A DNA stretch of 64,000 nt, taken from Skermanella pratensis. Its GTDB lineage: Bacteria > Pseudomonadota > Alphaproteobacteria > Azospirillales > Azospirillaceae. The notes beneath the pieces are model-generated. The model saw only the letters and a list, made by a program, of their open reading frames with translations. It searched no databases and had not been told where the DNA came from. Position numbers and translations under genes: made by a program. The stretch is taken from positions 5,387,001 through 5,451,000 of the forward strand of contig NZ_CP030265.1 of the NCBI RefSeq assembly GCF_008843145.1, in the 5' to 3' direction. This document shows, in pieces, positions 53,107 to 61,767 of the stretch; positions within the stretch are counted from its first letter, which is position 1, and each line of letters starts with the position of its first letter.

Positions 53107-53939
53107 CCGCCATGCTGTTCCCGTTCCGCGCCGCGACGGGCGCCGGGCCGTTCGCCGCCTCCCCGCTGGAGGTCCGGGGCCTGACCGTCGCCTACAACAG
53201 GAAGCCCGTCCTGTGGTCGGCCGACTATACCGCCCCGTCCCGCGGCCTGATCGCGATCGTCGGCCCCAACGGCGCCGGCAAGTCCACCTTCATCAAGGCC
53301 TGCCTGGGGCTTGTCCCGGCGGTCTCGGGCACCGTGCGGGTCCATGGCGGGCCGGTCGGGCGGCGCCGCGCGCTGATCGGCTACGTGCCCCAGCGGGAGA
53401 GCGTGGACTGGGACTTCCCGGCCTCGGCCCTGGACGTCGTCGCCATGGGCCGCTACGGCATGATCGGCTGGTGCCGGCCGGTCGGGCGCGCCCACCGCGA
53501 GGCGGCACGGGCCTGCCTGGACCGGGTCGGCATGGCCGACTTCGCCGACCGCCAGATCGGCCAGCTCTCGGGCGGCCAGCAGCAGCGGGTGTTCCTGGCC
53601 CGCGCGCTGGCCCAGGAGGCGAAGGTCTATTTCATGGACGAGCCGTTCGCGGGCGTCGATGCGGCGACCGAGCGGGCGGTGATCCAGGTGCTGCGCGACC
53701 TCGACGCCGCCGGCCGGACGGTGATCTGCGTCCACCACGACCTGCAGACCGTCGCCGACTATTTCGACCACGTGCTGCTGCTGAACACCCGCGTGATCGG
53801 GGCCGGCCCGGTGGCGACCACGCTGACCGCGGAGATGCTGCGCCAGACCTATGGCGGGCGGCTCGGGCCGGCCGACATCCCCGAGGGCCGGGCGGGCGTC
53901 GCCGGGGCGGTCCTGCCGGTGCGGGCGGAGACGGCCTGA
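53103..53939 (+). CDS. Mn/Zn ABC transporter ATP-binding protein
   Basis: 278 residues from a GTG overlapping the preceding stop (GTGA); an ATG nine bases on is the alternative. Walker [10 protein letters not shown] (about 59-67), signature [15 protein letters not shown], Walker [14 protein letters not shown], and switch [35 protein letters not shown] is the hallmark of the metal (MntB/ZnuC) subgroup. Directly followed by the first permease gene. Confidence 0.94.
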   Translation: MTAMLFPFRAATGAGPFAASPLEVRGLTVAYNRKPVLWSADYTAPSRGLIAIVGPNGAGKSTFIKACLGLVPAVSGTVRVHGGPVGRRRALIGYVPQRESVDWDFPASALDVVAMGRYGMIGWCRPVGRAHREAARACLDRVGMADFADRQIGQLSGGQQQRVFLARALAQEAKVYFMDEPFAGVDAATERAVIQVLRDLDAAGRTVICVHHDLQTVADYFDHVLLLNTRVIGAGPVATTLTAEMLRQTYGGRLGPADIPEGRAGVAGAVLPVRAETA

Positions 53940-53940
53940 C

Positions 53941-55140
53941 ATGAACCCCGCCGACGTGATCGCGACGCTGACCCTCCAGGCCGGCTTCAACTCGGCCGTG
54001 GTGGTGGTCGGCACCGCCTGCCTGGGGGTGGCGGCCGGCGTCGTCGGAAGCTTCATGCTGCTGCGCAAGCGCGCCCTGGTCAGCGACGCGCTGAGCCACG
54101 CGACCCTGCCGGGTATCGCGCTGGCCTTCCTGGCCGCGACCTGGCTCGGGCTGGAAGGGCGCAGCCTGCCGGTGCTGCTGGCCGGCGCGCTGTTCAGCGG
54201 CGCCCTGGGCGTGCTGGCGATCCAGGCGATCTCCCGCCACACGAGGCTGCCGGAGGACGCCGCGATCGGCGCCGTGCTGAGCGTCTTCTTCGGCGTCGGC
54301 GTCGTTCTGCTGAGCCATATCCAGAACCTGCCGACCGGCAACCAGGCGGGGCTGAAGACCTTCATCCTGGGCCAGACAGCCGCCATGAACCGGGCCGAGG
54401 CGATGGCGATCGCGGTACTGGCGCTGGCGGCGGTGGCGGCCTCGGCCCTGCTGTTCAAGGAGTTCAGGCTGCTCTGCTTCGACTCGGACTTCGCGACCGG
54501 CCAGGGCTGGCCGACCCGGCGGATCGACCTGACCCTGATGGGCCTGACCACGCTGGTCACGGTGATCGGCCTGCAGACCGCCGGGCTGATCCTGATCATC
54601 GCCCTGCTGATCGTGCCGCCGGCGGCGGCCCGCTTCTGGACCGAGCGGCTGGGGGTCATGGTCGTCGTGGCCGCCGTGCTGGGGGGAGCGAGCGGCTGGA
54701 TCGGCGCCAGCCTGTCGGCGCTGGTGCCGCGCCTGCCGGCGGGCGCCGTGATCGTGCTGGTGGCCGGCGCGCTGTTCGTGGCGAGCTTCCTGTTCGCGCC
54801 GGCGCGCGGCGTGGTCGCGACGGCATGGCGGCAGTCCCGCTTGCGCCTCGCCTATGCGGAGCAGGCGGCCCTGGCCGGGCGGCTGGCCGGGAACCCGCTT
54901 TCCCCGGGGATGCGGTCTTGGCTGCGGCTGCGCGGCTGGCTGCGCGGCGGGAATCTCACCGGGCGCGGCCTCGCGGCGGCGAAGGCGGCGGAGCGGAACC
55001 GCCGGCTGTGGGAGCGTTTCCTGATGCGCTACCCGACCCTGGTCCCGGGGCAGGCCAACTGGGGGATCGATCCGATCGACCGGGTGCTGCCCCGCGACCT
55101 GGTGCGGGAGCTGGAGGCGCCTCCGGCGGAGACGGCGTGA
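53941..55140 (+). CDS. Mn/Zn ABC transporter permease with MntR-like C-terminal extension
   Basis: 399 residues, about 110 longer than a plain ABC-3 family permease. Eight or nine membrane segments lie in residues 1-290 with LRKRALVSDALSHATLPGIALAFL, the family motif. The cytoplasmic tail (about 290-399) contains LTGRGLAAAKAAERNRRLWERFLMRYP and DPIDRVLPRDLVRELE. This closely resembles the LT..G...A....R.HRLWE.YL...D..EHVL...L...LE pattern of DtxR/MntR regulators. Such fused permeases are known in TroC-type systems; the tail may sense metal or dimerise. Starts one base after the ATPase stop. Confidence 0.88.
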   Translation: MNPADVIATLTLQAGFNSAVVVVGTACLGVAAGVVGSFMLLRKRALVSDALSHATLPGIALAFLAATWLGLEGRSLPVLLAGALFSGALGVLAIQAISRHTRLPEDAAIGAVLSVFFGVGVVLLSHIQNLPTGNQAGLKTFILGQTAAMNRAEAMAIAVLALAAVAASALLFKEFRLLCFDSDFATGQGWPTRRIDLTLMGLTTLVTVIGLQTAGLILIIALLIVPPAAARFWTERLGVMVVVAAVLGGASGWIGASLSALVPRLPAGAVIVLVAGALFVASFLFAPARGVVATAWRQSRLRLAYAEQAALAGRLAGNPLSPGMRSWLRLRGWLRGGNLTGRGLAAAKAAERNRRLWERFLMRYPTLVPGQANWGIDPIDRVLPRDLVRELEAPPAETA

Positions 55141-55153
55141 TAGGAACCATCCG

Positions 55154-56107
55154 ATGATCACGACACAGGAATTCCTCCAGATCGACCTGCCGGCCATGAC
55201 CGCGGCGGTGCTCGCCTGCGTCAGCTGCGCGCTGGTCGGCAACTTCCTGGTGCTCCGGCGGCAGAGCCTGCTGGGCGACGCGATCAGCCACGCCATCCTG
55301 CCCGGCATCGTCGGCGGCTTCCTGCTGACCGGATCGCGGTTCGGCCTGGGCGTGATCGGCGGGGCGCTGGCGGCCGCGGTCGTCGCGGGCGTGCTGATCG
55401 AGTCGGTGCGCAAGCTGGGCCGGCTGGACGGGGGCGCCGCCATGGGCGTCGTGTTCACCGTGATGTTCGCGGGCGGCGTGGTGATGATCGAGCAGGGTGC
55501 CGCCCGGGCGGTCGACCTGGACGCCGACTGCGTGCTCTACGGCCAGCTCGAAGCGATCCTGTGGCTGGCGCCCCGGGGCTGGGCGGACCTGGCGGACCCC
55601 GCGGTGTGGGCCGACCTGCCGCGCCAGGTGGTGACGCTGGCCCTGGTGACGGCGCTGTGCGTCGCCTGCGTCGTCGCCTTTCGCAAGGAACTGGCGCTGA
55701 CCTCGTTCGACCCGGCGCTGGCGACCACGCTGGGCATCCCCGCCGGGCTGTTCCATTACGGAATCGTCGTGCTGGTCGCGGTCGCCGCGATCGCCTCGTT
55801 CGAGGCGGTCGGCTCGATCTTGGTCGTCGCGATGCTGATCTGCCCGGCGGCGACGGCGCGCCTGCTGACCGACCGGCTGTCGGTGCAGCTGTGGCTGAGC
55901 GTCGCGATCGGCGCCCTGACCGGGGCAGGCGGCTATCTGCTGGGCGCCTTCGGCCCGTCGCTGCTCGCCGGCGGCCCGGCCGACGCGCTGAACGCCGCCG
56001 GAATGATCGCGACCCTGGCCGGCGTCCTGCTGGCGGCCGCCATCCTGTTCGCGCCGCGCCACGGCGTGCTGGCCCGCAATCGAACGGCCGGGCGGGCGAC
56101 GGGGTAG
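55154..56107 (+). CDS. Mn/Zn ABC transporter permease, second subunit
   Basis: 317 residues, ABC-3 family, about nine membrane segments, with LRRQSLLGDAISHAILPGIVGGFLL as the family motif. No C-terminal extension. Starts 13 bases after the first permease and completes a binding protein-ATPase-permease-permease operon like TroABCD or SitABCD. The pair of different permeases suggests a heterodimer. Last gene of the operon; the sensor kinase starts 79 bases later. Confidence 0.92.
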   Translation: MITTQEFLQIDLPAMTAAVLACVSCALVGNFLVLRRQSLLGDAISHAILPGIVGGFLLTGSRFGLGVIGGALAAAVVAGVLIESVRKLGRLDGGAAMGVVFTVMFAGGVVMIEQGAARAVDLDADCVLYGQLEAILWLAPRGWADLADPAVWADLPRQVVTLALVTALCVACVVAFRKELALTSFDPALATTLGIPAGLFHYGIVVLVAVAAIASFEAVGSILVVAMLICPAATARLLTDRLSVQLWLSVAIGALTGAGGYLLGAFGPSLLAGGPADALNAAGMIATLAGVLLAAAILFAPRHGVLARNRTAGRATG

Positions 56108-56186
56108 GCAACGGGATTGTTCCGGATGCGGTGACCCGTTAGGCTGAGGGGACCGGCAATCCGGTGGCAACTCGATCCGATGGTTC

Positions 56187-59100
56187 ATGACCAGACCTGC
56201 CGAGAAAGACACGCGCTTCCGGCCGACCAAGCGGTCCATGGCCCGGATCATCGCCGTCGTGACGCTGGCCGCGGGCGGCACCCTGCTGCCGTCGAACGGC
56301 GGCGCCGGCATGATCGTGCTGAAGGCGGCCTGCGCCGCCGGCCTGATCGGGATGGTCCTGGCCGGGACGGCCGCCAGCGAGCGCAGGGTGCGCGTGGCCC
56401 GGGCGGCCGAGCGGCGGACCGACCATGCCCGCCAGGTGCTGGCCGACGCCATCGAGTCGCTGCCCGACGGCATCGCGATCTTCGACCGGGCCGACCGGCT
56501 GGTGATGTCCAACCAGCGCTTCCTCGAGCTGAACTCGCCGGCGCCGAGGCCGGCGGCCGCCGGCCCGGTTCCCCGGGCATCGCAGGCGGAAGACCCGGTC
56601 GGGAGCCCGGCGGAGGACGGTTGCCCGATGCCGGACGGGCGGTGGCTGCGGGTCGACGGAAGGCGGATCGACGGCGGTTACCGCGTGGCCGTCAGCGTCG
56701 ACGTGACGGAGGAACGCCGCCGGCAGGCCGAGCTGGCCCGCCGCACCCGGCTGCTCGATGGCGTCCTGAACGCCCTGCCCGAGGGGGTCTGCCTGTGGAG
56801 CCCCGAGTCGCGGCTGGTCGGCTGGAACGCGAAGCTGGTCGAGCTTCTGGACCTGCCGCCGGACCTGCCGGCGGCGGGCCGGCCCCTGACGGAGTTCACC
56901 GCCTTCCTCGACGCGCGCGGCGAGGCGGCGCTGTCCGGCATTCCTCCCGGTGCGGCCGGCATGGCGGGCGTCCGCGAAACGCTGAGCTGGGACCATGTCC
57001 GCCCGGACGGCCATGTGCTGGAGGTGACGTCCGCGCCGATGTCCGACGGCGGCCGCCTGGTCCGCTATGCCGACATGACCGCGGCGCGGCGCGCCGGACG
57101 GGACCTCGCCGACCGGGAGGAGCGGTTCCGGCGCCTCTCCGCCGCCGCGACGGACGGGGTGCTGATCCACGACGGTGCCACCGTGATCGACGCCAACGAG
57201 GCGGCGGCGGCGCTGTTCGGGCTGACCGTGGGCGAGCTGATCGGCTGCCCGGCGGACCGGCTGGCGGCGCCCGAGGACTGGGCGGGGCTGCGCGACGCCC
57301 TGGCGCTGGAAGGGCGGGACGGTCCGATCCAGGGCGGCGCGAAGCCGGATCGCGGGGTTTGGCTCCTGCGCCGGGACGGCAGCCGCTTCCTGTGCGAAGC
57401 ATCCCGGCGCCGGGTACCCTGGCAGGACCGGCCCGCCGCCGCCCTGTCGCTGCGCGACGTCACCGAGCGGCAGGACGTGGAGGACCGGCTGCGCGCCGCC
57501 CTGGCGAAGGCCGAGCGGGAGAGCCGCACCCGGTCGGACTATCTGGCCGCGATCGGCCGCGAGGTGCGGCCGGCGCTCAACGGCGCGCTCGGCACGATCG
57601 GCATGCTGGCGGAAAGCCGGCTGACCGAGCCCCAGCGCGCCCAGGCCGTCGCGGTCCGGGAGCTGGTCGAGAACCAGATGGCCACCCTGACAGGCATCAT
57701 CGACCTGGCCCGGCTGGAGGACGGCAGGCTCCGCATCCAGGACGAGGACTTCGACCTGGTCGAACTGGTGGAGGGACTGGTCGACACGCTGGCCGGGCAG
57801 GCCGCCGCCAAGGGCATCGACCTCGTCGCCGGCGTCCCGGCCGGCGTGCCGTCGGCCCTGCGGGGCGATCCGAAGCGGTTGCGGCAGGTGCTGGAGACCC
57901 TGGCCGGAAACGCCGTCAAGTTCACCGAACAGGGGGGCGTCTCGCTGACCGTCACGGCGCCGGCTAGCACCGCCGGTTCCGTGACGCTGCGCTTCGATGT
58001 CGCGGACACCGGAACCGGCATCCCCGCCGCGGCGCAGCCCCAGGTTTTCGACGGTTTCGGGCTGGGCGGCACGGGAGCGCCGCGCCGGCACGGCGGCAGC
58101 GGGCTTCATCTCGCCATCGCCAAGCGGCTCGTCGGCCTGATGGGCGGCGGGATCGGGTTCGACAGTGCCGCCGGCGTCGGCAGCCATTTCTGGTTCACCG
58201 TGTCCCTGGCGCGCTCTCCGGACGGCGCCGCGCCGGCCGAGGCCGCCTCGTCGCTGGCCGGGAAACGCATCCTGCTGATCGAGGGGAACGGCGTCAGCCG
58301 CGAGGTGCTGACCCGGCAGCTCGCCGACTGGGGCGCCGCGGTCCATGGGGTCGCCAGCGGACGGGCCGCCCTGGAGGTGATCGTCTCGTCCGGAAGCAGG
58401 CGGTCCCCGGGCCGGGCCGCGTTCGACACCGCCCTGATCGACGACACCACCGCGGACCTGCCGGTCGCGACGCTGGCGCGCCGTCTCCGCGATGCCGGCG
58501 TCGGCCGCCTGATCCTGCTGTCCGGCATCGGCCGGCCGGGCCAAGGTCCGGCCATGGCCTGGCCTCAGCTGGAAACGGCCGGCTTCTCGGCCGCGGTCCG
58601 CAGGCCGGCGCGCCAGGCGGCGCTCCTCGCGGCGCTGCGCGGCGAGCCGGTGATGGAGCTGGGTCATTCCGGTCTTTCCGCCGTGCCGGAGAGGCCGGCC
58701 GGCGACGGGACCGCGTTCGGGAGCGATACCCTGCCGGCGGACGCGCCCCGGCTGCTCCTGGTGGAGGACAGCGTCACCAACCAGCTGGTCGCCGGCACCC
58801 TGCTGAAGGTCGCCGGGTACCGCGTCGATGTCGCGGCCAATGGGCTGGAAGCGGTCGCCGCGGTCCGCCGGGTACCCTATCTGATCGTCCTGATGGACAT
58901 CGCCATGCCGGAGATGGACGGCATCGCGGCGACGCGGGCGATCCGCGCCCTGCCGGCTCCTGTCGGCGACATCCCGATCATCGCGATGACGGCGAACGCC
59001 ATGGTCGGCGACCGGGAAAGGTTTCTCGACGCCGGGATGAACGATTACGTGCCGAAGCCGATCGAGCGGGTCCATCTGCTCGACACGATCGCCCGCTGGC

Positions 59101-59528
59101 TGCCCGCCACCGTCCCGGCGGTGCCGGTCGGCATCGCGGAGGCGGAGAATCCGGGCGTGGCGGCCGAGCCCGCGGAGGCCGAGCTGCTCGACACCGGCGT
59201 GCTCGACCAGCTCAGGCACGATCTGGACGAAACCATCCTGCCGGACCTGATCGACGCCTTCCTGTCGGAAGCCCGGGGGCGGGTGCAGCGAATCGCCGCC
59301 GCCGCCGCCGCCGGCGTGCTGGCGACGGTGGCACGGGAAGCCCATACGCTGAAAAGCTCCGCCGGCACTTTCGGGGCCGTCCGGCTCGCCGACGCGGTCC
59401 GCGCGATCGAGCGCGCCTGCCAGGCCGGCGACGAGGCGACGGTGCGGCGGATCAGCACCGGGGTTCCGGCCCTGCTCGAGGCGACGGCACGGGCCTATGA
59501 CGGCCTGGGCGTGGCCGCGCGCGCCTGA
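56187..59528 (+). CDS. hybrid PAS sensor kinase-like protein lacking the phospho-acceptor His
   Basis: 1113 residues. Two N-terminal membrane segments (about 18-35 and 40-58), then three PAS-like regions (about 85-175, 185-295, 305-430). The H-box reads AAIGREVRPALNG, where SHE(I/L)RTPLN is expected, so residue 458 is Arg instead of His. The ATPase domain looks complete (N-box GNAVKFT, G1 DTGTGIP). A first receiver (about 690-825) is degenerate: IEGN replaces the acidic DD and RRP replaces KP. The second receiver (about 855-970) is intact (VEDS, LMDIAMPEMDG, MTANA, PKPI). An Hpt domain follows with AHTLKSSAGTFGA (about 1055). Probably a phosphorelay scaffold fed by another kinase. Follows the metal ABC genes on the same strand. 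Confidence 0.87.
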   Translation: MTRPAEKDTRFRPTKRSMARIIAVVTLAAGGTLLPSNGGAGMIVLKAACAAGLIGMVLAGTAASERRVRVARAAERRTDHARQVLADAIESLPDGIAIFDRADRLVMSNQRFLELNSPAPRPAAAGPVPRASQAEDPVGSPAEDGCPMPDGRWLRVDGRRIDGGYRVAVSVDVTEERRRQAELARRTRLLDGVLNALPEGVCLWSPESRLVGWNAKLVELLDLPPDLPAAGRPLTEFTAFLDARGEAALSGIPPGAAGMAGVRETLSWDHVRPDGHVLEVTSAPMSDGGRLVRYADMTAARRAGRDLADREERFRRLSAAATDGVLIHDGATVIDANEAAAALFGLTVGELIGCPADRLAAPEDWAGLRDALALEGRDGPIQGGAKPDRGVWLLRRDGSRFLCEASRRRVPWQDRPAAALSLRDVTERQDVEDRLRAALAKAERESRTRSDYLAAIGREVRPALNGALGTIGMLAESRLTEPQRAQAVAVRELVENQMATLTGIIDLARLEDGRLRIQDEDFDLVELVEGLVDTLAGQAAAKGIDLVAGVPAGVPSALRGDPKRLRQVLETLAGNAVKFTEQGGVSLTVTAPASTAGSVTLRFDVADTGTGIPAAAQPQVFDGFGLGGTGAPRRHGGSGLHLAIAKRLVGLMGGGIGFDSAAGVGSHFWFTVSLARSPDGAAPAEAASSLAGKRILLIEGNGVSREVLTRQLADWGAAVHGVASGRAALEVIVSSGSRRSPGRAAFDTALIDDTTADLPVATLARRLRDAGVGRLILLSGIGRPGQGPAMAWPQLETAGFSAAVRRPARQAALLAALRGEPVMELGHSGLSAVPERPAGDGTAFGSDTLPADAPRLLLVEDSVTNQLVAGTLLKVAGYRVDVAANGLEAVAAVRRVPYLIVLMDIAMPEMDGIAATRAIRALPAPVGDIPIIAMTANAMVGDRERFLDAGMNDYVPKPIERVHLLDTIARWLPATVPAVPVGIAEAENPGVAAEPAEAELLDTGVLDQLRHDLDETILPDLIDAFLSEARGRVQRIAAAAAAGVLATVAREAHTLKSSAGTFGAVRLADAVRAIERACQAGDEATVRRISTGVPALLEATARAYDGLGVAARA

Positions 59529-59641
59529 GGGGCGCAGGGCGCGGTCCGTGGGGGGATCGTGCCCGAGGCGGTCCGGCTCCGGGTCGGCGGCATCCATGGC
59601 GACCGCCATCCATCCCGGGCTCTCCGGCGTCCCGGATAATC

Positions 59642-60859
59642 TCAGGACAGCATGATGCCGTAATGCAGGTTGGGCTCGCCGATGCCGTGGCCGCCCGTCG
59701 TCAGCTCCGCCGTGACGCCCACGAGGAAGATCGATGTGACGTCGTGATTGGCCCATCGGGGAAGGTGGACGAGCAGGCCCTCGACGCCGTCCCGGCTCGT
59801 CACCTCCTGCCGGAGAAAGTGGTCAACGTAGTACTGATTGACATTCCGGATCTCGACCACGTCCTCGCCGACCTTGAAGTCGGTCACCACGTCGTCGCCC
59901 CACCCGATGTCGAGGATGAAGTGGTCATGACCGGCGCCGCCCGTCATGATGTCGTCCCCCAGCCCGGAGATCAGGTCGTTGTCGCCCGAGTTGCCGTGCA
60001 GGACGTCATCGAAGGAAGAGCCTTTCAGCCGCTCGACATTGATCAGGATGTCGCCCGCGGCACCGCCCTGCCCGGCCAGAGGGGCCAGAGCACCGGGTTC
60101 GTTCAGGTAGGCGACCACGCCCTTGGAGGTCCCGGTATAGATCACGGTGTCGCGGCTGCCCGCGCCGCCGTCGACGATCTCCCGCGCGTTTCCCAGTCGG
60201 ATGATGTCGTTGCCCCGGCCGGCATCGATATGGACGGTCGTGGCGCTGCCGTCCTCGATCAGCGGCCGGCCCTGGAACGGGGGATGCGGATAGTACCGGA
60301 GGGTATGGATCTCGATGGTGTCCGATCCGTCACCGGTAGCGACGCGGAACTCGTTGCCCCAGCCGCCGCCGTTCGAAAACGGCCGGATCCAGACGCTGTC
60401 GTCGTCCTCGCCCGTGATGACGTTGCCGCGCTTCGCCCCGTCGATGGAGATCCGGGATCCAAGTCGACCGGGGTCGCTGAAGCCGGTGTCATGGCCGGAG
60501 ACATCCACATCGACGTGGACGAAGTCATCGAAAGTCGCGGCCGTGTCGCCGTCGGACCGCAGCGACAGGTTCTTGACCGAATTCCAGCCCCTGGTGGCCT
60601 GGAAAGTCTGAAAGAATTCCCGTTGCCCGTCCAATCCCATCTGCTCGCCCGAGGACGCCGTCATGACGCCCCGCCACCAGGGGCCGGCGCTCCAGCCGTT
60701 CCAACCCCGGTCGGTCTCGCTGTAGAAGGAGAAAGCGGCAGCTGCCGGAGTCCCCGGGACGGGGGAAGGCAGGCGCGTGATGTCGGTGCCGGGCAAGTAC
60801 CACTGGTCGGGATCCGCTCCGTGGCCGACGGCGATCCTGGTCTTGGGGAAAGCTGGCAT
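59642..60859 (-). CDS. RTX calcium-binding protein
   Basis: 405 residues without a signal peptide. The N-terminal 230 residues are of unknown fold, with FYSETDRGWNGWSAGPWW and acidic VHVDVDVSGHD stretches. RTX nonapeptides follow at about 235-330 (HIDAGRGNDIIRLG, FDDVLHGNSGDNDLISGLGDDIMTGGAGHDHFI). The C terminus forms a DVVTDFKVGEDVVEIR-type terminal block as in type I-secreted hemolysin-like proteins. Probably exported by a T1SS, folding on calcium outside the cell. Isolated gene; enzymatic role not evident. Confidence 0.82.
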   Translation of the reverse strand: MPAFPKTRIAVGHGADPDQWYLPGTDITRLPSPVPGTPAAAAFSFYSETDRGWNGWSAGPWWRGVMTASSGEQMGLDGQREFFQTFQATRGWNSVKNLSLRSDGDTAATFDDFVHVDVDVSGHDTGFSDPGRLGSRISIDGAKRGNVITGEDDDSVWIRPFSNGGGWGNEFRVATGDGSDTIEIHTLRYYPHPPFQGRPLIEDGSATTVHIDAGRGNDIIRLGNAREIVDGGAGSRDTVIYTGTSKGVVAYLNEPGALAPLAGQGGAAGDILINVERLKGSSFDDVLHGNSGDNDLISGLGDDIMTGGAGHDHFILDIGWGDDVVTDFKVGEDVVEIRNVNQYYVDHFLRQEVTSRDGVEGLLVHLPRWANHDVTSIFLVGVTAELTTGGHGIGEPNLHYGIMLS

Positions 60860-61012
60860 GGCATACCGCCGAAAAAGGGTTGTCTATACCCCGATCGGAC
60901 AGGATGCTGCGGCGCTCCGCAAGGCCGCGATGGCGCCGGCCCTTTTTTATGACAGCGATTTCGAAACAATGGCCCGCCTTCCGGACGGCGGTCCGGGCAT
61001 ACGGGAACACGG

Positions 61013-61048
61013 CAAAGAAAAAGGGAGGAAGACCGCCGTCTTCCTCCC
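61013..61048 (-). terminator. intrinsic terminator downstream of cold-shock gene
   Basis: Perfect 11-bp stem GGGAGGAAGAC / GTCTTCCTCCC with a 4-base loop. On the minus strand it is followed by TTTTTCTTTG, a classical Rho-independent terminator about 80 bases past the cold-shock stop. Confidence 0.85.
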
Positions 61049-61126
61049 GCGTTTCGAAGTCTGGAGATCGATCTCTTGTTGTCTCAAGGGGACGATCGGC
61101 AATGCTTCGTCGCCCCGGAGGGATGA

Positions 61127-61336
61127 TCAATCCAGGAGGCTGATGTTGACCGCCGCTTCCTTGCCGTTGTTTCCGCGCGCCAGTTCATAGCTGACCTTCT
61201 GGCCTTCATTGAGGCCCCGGATGCCCGAGCGTTCGAGAGCGGAGATGTGGACGAAGACATCCTTCACGCCATTCTCGGGTGCGATGAACCCATAACCTTT
61301 GGTAGCATTGAACCACTTAACCGTGCCAGTCGCCAT
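61127..61336 (-). CDS. cspA: cold-shock domain protein, CspA family
   Basis: 69 residues. Single-stranded nucleic-acid-binding beta-barrel. RNP1 is KGYGFIAP and RNP2 is VFVHI, after the opening MATGTVKWFNATK. GGGAG ribosome site eight bases before the ATG. Acts as an RNA chaperone. The long untranslated region upstream (61337 onward) would fit cold-inducible post-transcriptional control, and a strong terminator lies downstream. Confidence 0.95.
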   Translation of the reverse strand: MATGTVKWFNATKGYGFIAPENGVKDVFVHISALERSGIRGLNEGQKVSYELARGNNGKEAAVNISLLD

Positions 61337-61767
61337 GACTGTAACTCCCTGGTCGTCTTAGGCTAGCGCAGCCGGCATTCCCTGGTGATGCTGGCTGTAT
61401 GTCGGGCCGGAACCCAACTTCGTGATCGATGGTGGAGCAGTCCGCCCCTAAGATATTATTGCGGCGCAGCGAAAACCCGAACCATAGATAACTTGAAAAT
61501 TACGCTACCGACTTGAGTTGATTGGCACAAGCACAGAGTCCGCGGATATGTCTTTTTGCTCGTTCAGCTATGGTCCAAAGTGATTTTCCCTATGTCTAAA
61601 GAGCACGACTTGGATTTCGTCGCCGATTAGTGGTCCTGCATGGTGGTTTTGACGAGTGGTTCACGGGAAAGAAATGGCGCTGCCGGCCGGCAGGAGCCGG
61701 GATGCCGGAGCCGGACCACCGTTTCCCGACGGCTGTTCCGAACGGCAACCCAAGCGGGAAAAGACGG
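61337..61767. other. 431-base gap: cspA leader and response-regulator 3' region
   Basis: No gene seen. Bases next to cspA should hold its promoter and 5' leader (minus strand); 61440-61600 is AT-richer with TTGAAAATTACG and TTGGCAC stretches. The remainder lies downstream of the sigma-54 regulator gene, on the same strand as cspA. No clear terminator was found between them. Confidence 0.5.
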
